From the NCBI RefSeq assembly GCF_900099645.1, contig NZ_FMTL01000001.1, positions 372,001 to 436,000 on the forward strand: 64,000 nucleotides of DNA. Direction: 5' to 3'. The notes below the pieces were generated by a model. It made no database searches and was not told the DNA's origin. It was given only the letters and a program-made list of their open reading frames with translations. Numbering within the stretch: position 1 is the first letter of the stretch; each line of letters begins with the position of its first letter. Source of the stretch: Pseudomonas peli (GTDB taxonomy: Bacteria > Pseudomonadota > Gammaproteobacteria > Pseudomonadales > Pseudomonadaceae). Positions 55,983 through 64,000 of the stretch are shown here, piece by piece. The position numbers and the translations under genes were made by a program.

Positions 55983-56618
55983 TCAGGCCAACGGCCCATT
56001 AAGCAAGGGTACAAAGCGCACCGCATCCAGCACATGGCGGGAGAAGCCGTCTTCTTCACGGACGATCAGCAGCAGCTCCTGCACATCGCCTGCACCGACG
56101 GGAATCACCAGACGCCCGCCCAGAGCCAGCTGATCCAGCAACGCCTGCGGCACGTTGGCCGCCGCTGCGGTGACGATGATGCCGTTGTAAGGCCCCAGGG
56201 CGTTCCAACCTTCCCAGCCGTCACCCCAGCGAAACACCACATTGCGTAGATTGAGCTGGGTCAGACGATCCTTGGCTTTTTCCTGCAGGCTCTGTATGCG
56301 CTCGACGCTAAACACCCGCTCCACCAGCTGAGCCAGAATCGCGGTCTGGTAGCCCGAGCCGGTGCCGATCTCCAGCACCTTGTCCAGCGGACCAGCCGCC
56401 AGCAGCAGCTCGCTCATGCGCGCGACCATATAGGGCTGCGAGATGGTCTGGTTGTTGCCAATCGGCAGCGCCGTGTCTTCATAAGCGCGATGTGCCAGGG
56501 CCTCATCGACAAACAGATGACGCGGCGTGCGACGGATGGCTTCCAGCACATGGGCGTTGGATAGGCCTTCCTCGTAGAGACGCTGAATCAGCCGCTCGCG
56601 GGTGCGCTGCGAGGTCAT
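55983..56618 (-). CDS. pcm: Protein-L-isoaspartate O-methyltransferase
   Basis: A 211-residue methyltransferase repairing isoaspartyl damage. It has [17 protein letters not shown], the SAM motif [15 protein letters not shown] and [13 protein letters not shown]. The ATG at 56618 ([23 protein letters not shown]) matches Pseudomonas Pcm. A GTG at 56663 overlaps the surE stop (GTGA) and would extend it by 15 residues. The gene order surE-pcm-nlpD-rpoS is interrupted here only by the DUF368 gene. Confidence 0.95.
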   Translation of the reverse strand: MTSQRTRERLIQRLYEEGLSNAHVLEAIRRTPRHLFVDEALAHRAYEDTALPIGNNQTISQPYMVARMSELLLAAGPLDKVLEIGTGSGYQTAILAQLVERVFSVERIQSLQEKAKDRLTQLNLRNVVFRWGDGWEGWNALGPYNGIIVTAAAANVPQALLDQLALGGRLVIPVGAGDVQELLLIVREEDGFSRHVLDAVRFVPLLNGPLA

Positions 56619-56659
56619 GCCGATGCCGCGGTGGTGCAATTCGTCCTGTTCACGGCGGA

Positions 56660-57409
56660 TCACAGCAAACCCTCCAGCCAGGGTTGCAGGCTGTTGAAAC
56701 CGTCCATAAAGGTGCGATCCAGCTGCAGCGGAGTGACCGAGACATAACCCTGCATCACCGCATGGAAATCCGTGCCCGGGCCGCCGTCTTCGGCATCGCC
56801 GGCCACCGAGATCCAGTAACCCTCTTTGCCGCGCGGGTTGACCACCTTGACCGGTGCAGCAGCACGGGCGCGATGGCCTAGGCGGGTCAGCTGAATGCCG
56901 CGAATATGCTCCAGCGGCAGGTTGGGGATATTCACGTTGAGCACGGTGCGCGGCGGCAGATCGAGCTGCTCGTGAGCCTCGACCAGCTTGCGGGCGAAAT
57001 AGGCCGCGGTGGCCAGGTTATCCGGCATGCGGGAAAGCAGGGAGAAAGCAAACGCCGGACGGGTCAAAAAACGCCCTTCGAGGGCCGCTGCGACGGTGCC
57101 GGAATACAGCACGTCATCGCCGAGATTGGCGCCCAGGTTGATGCCCGACACCACCAGATCCGCCACGTGCGGCAACAGGCCGTTAAGGCCCAGGTGCACA
57201 CAATCGGTCGGCGTACCGTTCAGGCTGATATAGCCATTGGGCAGCGTGGTCGGGTGCAGCGGGCGGTCGAGGGTCAGCGAGCTGCTCGCGCCGCTCTTGT
57301 CCTGATCAGGGGCAATCACCGTGCACTCGGCATAGTCGGCCAGCGCCGCATGCAGCGCAGCAAGGCCTGGCGCAGCAACGCCGTCATCATTGGAAATCAG
57401 AATACGCAT
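56660..57409 (-). CDS. surE: 5'/3'-nucleotidase SurE
   Basis: Stationary-phase survival phosphatase acting on nucleoside monophosphates. The 249-residue protein has the N-terminal metal site [11 protein letters not shown] (Asp8-Asp9), [14 protein letters not shown], and the conserved segments [15 protein letters not shown] and [28 protein letters not shown]. It overlaps truD by 13 bases. Confidence 0.96.
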   Translation of the reverse strand: MRILISNDDGVAAPGLAALHAALADYAECTVIAPDQDKSGASSSLTLDRPLHPTTLPNGYISLNGTPTDCVHLGLNGLLPHVADLVVSGINLGANLGDDVLYSGTVAAALEGRFLTRPAFAFSLLSRMPDNLATAAYFARKLVEAHEQLDLPPRTVLNVNIPNLPLEHIRGIQLTRLGHRARAAAPVKVVNPRGKEGYWISVAGDAEDGGPGTDFHAVMQGYVSVTPLQLDRTFMDGFNSLQPWLEGLL

Positions 57410-58455
57410 GGGTTGTCCGTCTGCCCTGCAGGCAACAGATCGACGAGCTCACGCACCAAGGCGGTGGCGAAGCATCCAGCCGGCAGGACGAATTCCAGTT
57501 GCAGAATGTCAGGCTCGGGATAATGCCACGACAGGCCGCCAATGGGGAGGCGCAGGATACGCCGTTCGTGCGTCATGTCCGCTTCTGCCAACCAGTCGAC
57601 CAGAACGCTTTCGCGTGCGGCCAGATCCTGCTCCAGCGCCTGCGCCACACCGCCGGCGCTGGAGACGCCTGCGCCCCACAACGGGCCCGTCGGATGCAGA
57701 TCGAGAATCGCCAGGCGCGGATCGCTGCACTCCGCCTCGCCGGCAGCAAAGAAGCTGCGGCTGTCGGTAAAGGCCAGCAGATCACCGAGCAACGCCTGAT
57801 TCCAGGTGCCGGCTGCTACTCGCTCGGCCAGGACCTGATTGAACAGGTAACTGCGCGCCGCCGAGAGCACACGCGAGCGCACATTGCGCTTCTCCGGCAG
57901 GCTCTTGTTCGCCGCAAAATGCCGGGCATGGGCGACATTGCCGCCCTCATGGCCGAAGCGCTGCAAGCCGTAATAATTGGGAATGCCCTGAGCGGCGATT
58001 TGCGTCAGACGTTGATCCAGCGCCGCGCGATCCGCGACCAACTGAGTCAGGCGCAGGGTAAAGCCGTTGGCCGCATGCGCGCCGCGCTGCAGTTTGCGGG
58101 TATGCCGCACCTGCTTGAGGATGCTCAGGCTGGCATCTTCGGCGGCGCTCAGGTCGGGATCAAGCTTGCCCGGCAGGTGCAGACTGAACCACTGCCGGGT
58201 CAGGGCCTGACGATCCTTGAGGCCGGCATAGCTGATCAGCTTCAGCGGCACGCCAGCGGCGCGGGCGATGCGTTTGGCCGCTTCTTCGGTATTCAGCTCG
58301 CGCTTTTCTACCCAAAGCCAGAGGTGTTCACCCTCGCCGGCCAGGGGGATATCCAGCACTTCATCAACCTGAAAATCTTCCGCCACGGCCTTGAGCACCG
58401 CAGTACCGCAGGGCTCGCCATGGGCGCGCGGCCCCAGCAACTCGAGTTCGTTCAT
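57397..58455 (-). CDS. truD: tRNA pseudouridine(13) synthase TruD
   Basis: Makes pseudouridine at tRNA-Glu position 13. The 352-residue protein has catalytic Asp81 in [23 protein letters not shown], and the TRUD insertion domain. Its start overlaps the ispF stop (ATGA) and its end overlaps the surE start, so the four genes ispF-truD-surE-pcm are tightly packed and probably one operon. Confidence 0.96.
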   Translation of the reverse strand: MNELELLGPRAHGEPCGTAVLKAVAEDFQVDEVLDIPLAGEGEHLWLWVEKRELNTEEAAKRIARAAGVPLKLISYAGLKDRQALTRQWFSLHLPGKLDPDLSAAEDASLSILKQVRHTRKLQRGAHAANGFTLRLTQLVADRAALDQRLTQIAAQGIPNYYGLQRFGHEGGNVAHARHFAANKSLPEKRNVRSRVLSAARSYLFNQVLAERVAAGTWNQALLGDLLAFTDSRSFFAAGEAECSDPRLAILDLHPTGPLWGAGVSSAGGVAQALEQDLAARESVLVDWLAEADMTHERRILRLPIGGLSWHYPEPDILQLEFVLPAGCFATALVRELVDLLPAGQTDNPCVF

Positions 58456-58925
58456 CGGGCGACCAACAGCGCAACGGCATGCACGGCGATGCCTTCTTCA
58501 CGACCGGTAAAGCCAAGCTTCTCGGTGGTAGTGGCCTTGACGTTGACCTGATCCAGGCTCACCTGCAGATCCTCGGCAATCCGCGCACGCATGCTCTCGA
58601 TATGCGGCGCCATCTTTGGCGCCTGGGCGACGATGGTGGCGTCGACATTACCGACCTGCCAGCCCTTGGCATGAACAAGGCCGAGCACATGGCGCAGCAG
58701 CACGCGGCTGTCCGCGCCCTTGAAGGTCGGATCAGTATCGGGAAAATGTTTGCCGATATCGCCCAGCGCGGCCGCACCGAGCAAGGCATCGCTCAGGGCA
58801 TGCAGCAGCACATCACCATCGGAATGGGCCAGCAGGCCGAATTTATGGGGAATCTGCACGCCGCCCAGGGTGATAAAGGAGCCCTCACCGAAGCGGTGCA
58901 CATCGTAGCCGTGGCCAATACGCAT
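58452..58925 (-). CDS. ispF: 2-C-methyl-D-erythritol 2,4-cyclodiphosphate synthase
   Basis: Fifth step of the MEP isoprenoid pathway. The 157-residue protein has the zinc site GYDVHRF, the segments [33 protein letters not shown] and [20 protein letters not shown]. The ATG at 58925 begins [15 protein letters not shown], the family start; an upstream TTG is rejected. It partners functionally with ispD at 62022-62732 but is not adjacent. Confidence 0.97.
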   Translation of the reverse strand: MRIGHGYDVHRFGEGSFITLGGVQIPHKFGLLAHSDGDVLLHALSDALLGAAALGDIGKHFPDTDPTFKGADSRVLLRHVLGLVHAKGWQVGNVDATIVAQAPKMAPHIESMRARIAEDLQVSLDQVNVKATTTEKLGFTGREEGIAVHAVALLVAR

Positions 58926-59014
58926 AAGAAACAACGCCCTGAAAAAGTCAGGGCGTGATTCTAACTGAAAGCTACAGGATCAACCCGGCTAGCTGGCCGT
59001 CGGTCAGTAGCGGT

Positions 59015-59860
59015 TCAGCTCAACAACGCCTTAGCGTGATGACGCAGGTGGTCATCGATAAAGCTGGCGATAAAGTAGTAGCTGTGATCGTAGCCCGGCT
59101 GCAGACGCAGGGTCAGCGGATGCCCTGCGGCCTGCGCCGCTGCCTTGAGCGCATCCGGCTTGAGCTGATTTTCCAGGAAGTCATCACGATCACCCTGGTC
59201 GACCAGAATCGGCAGCTTTTCCGTTGCTTCGGCGAGCAAGGCGCAGGCGTCCCATTCGCGCCAGCGCGAACGTTCATCGCCGAGATAGCGCGAGAACGCC
59301 TTCTCACCCCAGGGACAGTTGCTCGGGTTGCTGATCGGCGCAAAGGCCGACAGCGACTGATAGCGCCCCGGATTACGCAGCGCACAGACCAACGCACCGT
59401 GCCCACCCATGGAGTGGCCGCTGATGCCGCGCTTGTCGGATACCGGGAAGTTGGCCTCGATCAGCGCCGGCAGTTCCTGCACCACATAGTCGTACATGCG
59501 GTAATGCCGCGCCCAGGGCTCCTGGGTGGCGTTCAGGTAGAAACCCGCGCCCAGGCCGAAGTCCCAGGCCTTGTCCGGGTCACCCGGCACCTCAGCGCCG
59601 CGCGGGCTGGTATCCGGCGCAACGATGATCATCCCCAACTCGGCCGCCAGCTTGTGCGCGCCGGCCTTCTGCATAAAATTCTCATCGGTGCAGGTAAGCC
59701 CGCTCAGCCAATACAGCACAGGCAGCTTGCCGCCCTGCTCGGCCTGCGGCGGCAGGTACACGGCAAACACCATGTCGCAGCCCAGCACCGCCGACCGGTG
59801 GCGGTAACGCTTGTGCCAGCCACCGGCACTCTTCTGGCAGGAAATATTTTCCAAGGTCAT
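59015..59860 (-). CDS. fghA: S-formylglutathione hydrolase
   Basis: Hydrolyses S-formylglutathione to formate and glutathione, the last step of glutathione-dependent formaldehyde removal. The 281-residue alpha/beta hydrolase has nucleophile elbow [11 protein letters not shown] (Ser), the esterase D segments [20 protein letters not shown] and [32 protein letters not shown], and the C-terminal [21 protein letters not shown]. It follows adhC by 40 bases. Confidence 0.96.
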   Translation of the reverse strand: MTLENISCQKSAGGWHKRYRHRSAVLGCDMVFAVYLPPQAEQGGKLPVLYWLSGLTCTDENFMQKAGAHKLAAELGMIIVAPDTSPRGAEVPGDPDKAWDFGLGAGFYLNATQEPWARHYRMYDYVVQELPALIEANFPVSDKRGISGHSMGGHGALVCALRNPGRYQSLSAFAPISNPSNCPWGEKAFSRYLGDERSRWREWDACALLAEATEKLPILVDQGDRDDFLENQLKPDALKAAAQAAGHPLTLRLQPGYDHSYYFIASFIDDHLRHHAKALLS

Positions 59861-59900
59861 TAGGCCTCCAGTGGGCGGCCATTACGGCCGCCCGACGCAA

Positions 59901-61031
<1,131 letters not shown>

Positions 61032-61137
61032 TCAACGGTGGCGCAGAGTGTAGATCAGTGATGCGGATAGATAATCCGCCAAAAAACAAAACATTCTTGC
61101 TATACAGGGACAATCAAACCTACCAAGGATATCCACC

Positions 61138-62025
61138 ATGAATCGCTGGGAAGGCCTCGATGAATTTGTCGCCGTAGCCGAGTGCGGCCAGTTCACCGCC
61201 GCCGCCGAACGCCTGAGCCTGTCGTCATCCCAGGTCAGCCGGCAGATCGCCCGCCTGGAAGAGCGCCTACAAACCCGCCTGTTCTACCGCAGCACCCGCC
61301 GTGTGGCACTGACCGAGGCCGGTCAGACTTTTTTACAGCACTGCCAGCGCCTGCAGGATGCCCGCGAAGAAGCCCTGCGCGCCGTAGGCGATCTGGGCAG
61401 CGAGCCCAAAGGCCTGCTGCGCATGACCTGTGCGGTGGCCTATGGCGAGCGCTTTATCGTGCCGCTGGTCACCGACTTTATGCTGCAGCATTCGCAATTG
61501 CGGGTGGATATCGAACTGAGCAACCGTACCCTCGACCTGCTGCATGACGGCCTCGATCTGGCCATCCGCCTGGGCCGCCTGCAGGACTCACGCCTGGTGG
61601 CCACCCGCCTGGCACCAAGGCAGATGTACCTGTGCGCAGCCCCCGAGTACCTGCAGCGCTACGGCAGGCCGCACTCGCTGTCGGAACTGGCGCGACACAA
61701 CTGCCTGATCGGCAGTTCGGACCTCTGGAGTTTTCAGGCCAATGGCCGCGATTCCAGCCTGCGGGTACAAGGCAACTGGCGCTGCAACAGTGGCCAGGCG
61801 GTGCTGGAAGCGGCGCTGCGCGGCCTTGGTCTATGTCAGTTGCCGGATTACTACGTGCTGGAACATTTGCGCAGCGGCGCGCTGGTCTCGTTGCTGGATA
61901 ACCAGCAACCACCGGACACTGCGGTGTGGGCGCTCTATCCACAGCAACGCCACCTGTCACCCAAGGTGCGTCAGCTAGTCGAGTTTCTTAAACAGGGGTT
62001 AGCGCAACGCAGCGAGTATCGCTAG
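61138..62025 (+). CDS. gfnR: LysR-type regulator GfnR
   Basis: A 295-residue LysR-family regulator divergent from adhC (124 bases between). In Pseudomonas GfnR activates the glutathione-dependent formaldehyde genes, so its role here is inferred from position. HTH: NRWEGLDEFVAVAECGQFTAAAERLSLSSSQVSRQIARLEERL (residues 1-45). The sensor domain includes RMTCAVAYGERFIVPLVTDFM. Its stop overlaps the stop of the convergent ispD. Confidence 0.85.
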   Translation: MNRWEGLDEFVAVAECGQFTAAAERLSLSSSQVSRQIARLEERLQTRLFYRSTRRVALTEAGQTFLQHCQRLQDAREEALRAVGDLGSEPKGLLRMTCAVAYGERFIVPLVTDFMLQHSQLRVDIELSNRTLDLLHDGLDLAIRLGRLQDSRLVATRLAPRQMYLCAAPEYLQRYGRPHSLSELARHNCLIGSSDLWSFQANGRDSSLRVQGNWRCNSGQAVLEAALRGLGLCQLPDYYVLEHLRSGALVSLLDNQQPPDTAVWALYPQQRHLSPKVRQLVEFLKQGLAQRSEYR

Positions 62026-62732
62026 CTCTTCAGGTGCCAAAGACTGGCAATACTGCGCAAATCTTCAGGGCGAGTGACCTTGAGGTTGTCCGAGCGGCCT
62101 TCGATCAGGCGCGGTGCCTGTCCAGCCCATTCGATGGCCGAGGCCTCGTCGGTAATGGCCACTCCAGCAATCAGCGCATCGGCCAGCGCACGTTGCAATT
62201 CGCCAAGACGGAACATCTGCGGGGTAAAGGCCTGCCAGATGGTCGAACGATCCACCGTAGCCTGCACCCGGCCATCGGCGCCAGCACGCTTAAGCGTATC
62301 GCGCGCCGGTACGGCCAACAGGCCACCCACCGGGTCATCAGCCAGCTCACTGAGCAGCAGATCCAGATCGCTGCGTGCCAGGTTGGGCCGCGCCGCATCG
62401 TGCACCAGCACCCAATCCTGCTCCTGAGCGCCTAGCGCTGTGAGGCGCAGCAGGCCGCTAAGCACCGAGTCAGCACGCTCAGCACCGCCATCGGCGCGCT
62501 GGATACGCGAATCGCTGGCACAACCCAGGGTCGGCCAGTAGGGATCGTCTACCGCCAGGCTGACCACTACCGCGCGCAACTGCGGATGATTGAGAAAGCA
62601 CGCCAGGGTGTGTTCGATAATGCTTTTGCCGGCCAGCTGCAGGTACTGCTTGGGCCGGTCGGCGCGCATCCGGCTGCCAATGCCAGCAGCGGGGATCAAC
62701 GCCCAGAAAGGAGGTAAATCAGAGGTATTCAT
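62022..62732 (-). CDS. ispD: 2-C-methyl-D-erythritol 4-phosphate cytidylyltransferase
   Basis: Third step of the MEP pathway. The 236-residue protein has the nucleotidyltransferase start WALIPAAGIGSRMRADRPKQYLQLAGKSIIEHTLACFLNH, LVHDAARPNL and AFTPQMFRLGELQRAL. Its ATG overlaps the ftsB stop by 4 bases, and it converges with gfnR. Confidence 0.96.
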   Translation of the reverse strand: MNTSDLPPFWALIPAAGIGSRMRADRPKQYLQLAGKSIIEHTLACFLNHPQLRAVVVSLAVDDPYWPTLGCASDSRIQRADGGAERADSVLSGLLRLTALGAQEQDWVLVHDAARPNLARSDLDLLLSELADDPVGGLLAVPARDTLKRAGADGRVQATVDRSTIWQAFTPQMFRLGELQRALADALIAGVAITDEASAIEWAGQAPRLIEGRSDNLKVTRPEDLRSIASLWHLKS

Positions 62733-63010
62733 TCAGCCAACTGATAGAGGGTTTCGCCCTCTTTGAGCATGCCCAGCTCATGTCGCGCACGCTCTTCGAC
62801 AGTTTCCATACCGCTTTTCAGCTCCAGCACTTCCGCTTCGAGAATCCGGTTGCGCTCTTGCAACTGCTGGTTCTCGCCCTGCTGATCGGCGATCTGCTGC
62901 TGCAACTGGGCCACTTGCGCCAGGCTGCCATCGCCGACCCACAGGCGATACTGTAGACCTGCCAACACGGCAATCAGCACGATAAATACCCAGTAAAAGT
63001 TATTGCGCAT
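62729..63010 (-). CDS. ftsB: Cell division protein FtsB
   Basis: A 93-residue bitopic protein of the FtsQLB divisome subcomplex. Membrane segment NFYWVFIVLIAVLAGLQYRLW (4-24) is followed by a coiled coil (LAQVAQLQQQIADQQGENQQLQERNRILEAEVLELKSG) and the conserved MVEERARHELGMLKEGETLYQL-like end (actually VEERARHELGMLKEGETLY). The ATG at 63010 gives the normal length. It lies between eno and ispD, the usual gene order. Confidence 0.95.
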   Translation of the reverse strand: MRNNFYWVFIVLIAVLAGLQYRLWVGDGSLAQVAQLQQQIADQQGENQQLQERNRILEAEVLELKSGMETVEERARHELGMLKEGETLYQLAE

Positions 63011-63031
63011 AGCGTAAAAAGCTTCCGAACG

Positions 63032-63062
63032 AAAAAGGGGCGACTCGCGCCGCCCCTCTTTT
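63032..63062 (-). terminator. Terminator/hairpin after eno
   Basis: On the minus strand AGGGGCGGCG...TCGCCCCTTTTT: stem GGGGCG / CGCCCC with an internal bulge, followed by T5, 14 bases after the eno stop and before ftsB. It could limit read-through into ftsB-ispD. Confidence 0.75.
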
Positions 63063-63075
63063 ACCATGCCTGGGT

Positions 63076-64000
<925 letters not shown>

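Overview
This window is a 64 kb piece of a Pseudomonas chromosome (about 60% G+C, dense, ordinary housekeeping DNA). The assignment rests on near-identity by recall to P. aeruginosa-type proteins (BfrB, Fpr, RhlG, Pcm, BraC-G), on blocks of genes in Pseudomonas order (flgBCDE; bfd-bfrB; glpR-glpD; braCDEFG; fpr/finR; dgkA-erdR; recX-recA-pncC/mutS-fdxA-rsmZ-rpoS-nlpD; pcm-surE-truD-ispF; fghA-adhC/gfnR; ispD-ftsB-eno), and on Pseudomonas regulatory signals (GacA box, ANR boxes, a sigma-54 flagellar promoter, a CTG-N10-CAG LexA box). No tRNA, rRNA, CRISPR array, prophage or insertion sequence was seen.

Layout. 1-2440: the flagellar rod/hook operon flgBCDE on the minus strand, driven by a consensus sigma-54 promoter and cut by the left edge inside flgE. 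2690-4033: iron storage and Fe-S supply (bfd, bfrB, grxD), separated by two very long perfect hairpins. 4154-6262: a molybdopterin oxidoreductase of unknown substrate. 6571-10302: argF, a translationally coupled orphan ABC ATPase, a PhzF-like isomerase and a solute-binding protein. 10348-14977: glycerol use (glpK behind ebsC, glpR, glpD), with two matching putative GlpR operators. 15060-19452: ccoM (a 38-residue cbb3 oxidase subunit behind two ANR boxes), a lysine-rich miniprotein, an AlkB-like dioxygenase, a small hypothetical and rapA. 19503-25938: an MFS transporter, a stand-alone 734-residue bacterial tubulin-like protein, hyi-glxR, and two DUF proteins.

26248-31140 is the complete branched-chain amino-acid importer braCDEFG. 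31328-36210 holds a pseudouridine-synthase-like protein lacking its catalytic Asp, a DUF1456 protein, rhlG, trmO, a frameshifted VOC-fold gene and a PAS-GAF-GGDEF protein. 36258-41806 contains fpr/finR, dgkA, erdR, a DMT permease, a DTW-domain tRNA enzyme, a PA3611-like secreted protein and a small RHH protein. 41843-46990 has a divergent phosphoketolase-family enzyme, an MBL/beta-CASP protein and a LOG-family protein. 47189-54004 is the DNA repair and stress block (recX, recA, pncC, mutS, fdxA, the sRNA rsmZ, rpoS). 54110-58925 is nlpD, a DUF368 undecaprenyl-phosphate translocase, pcm, surE, truD and ispF. 59015-64000 is glutathione-dependent formaldehyde detoxification with its regulator, then ispD, ftsB and eno (cut by the right edge).

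The least explained item is the monocistronic tubulin-like gene at 21144-23348. Other points worth checking are the pseudouridine-synthase relative without its catalytic Asp, the phosphoketolase relative with a rewritten cofactor motif, the shared GlpR-like sites at ebsC and glpD, and the three-half-site GacA region upstream of rsmZ.
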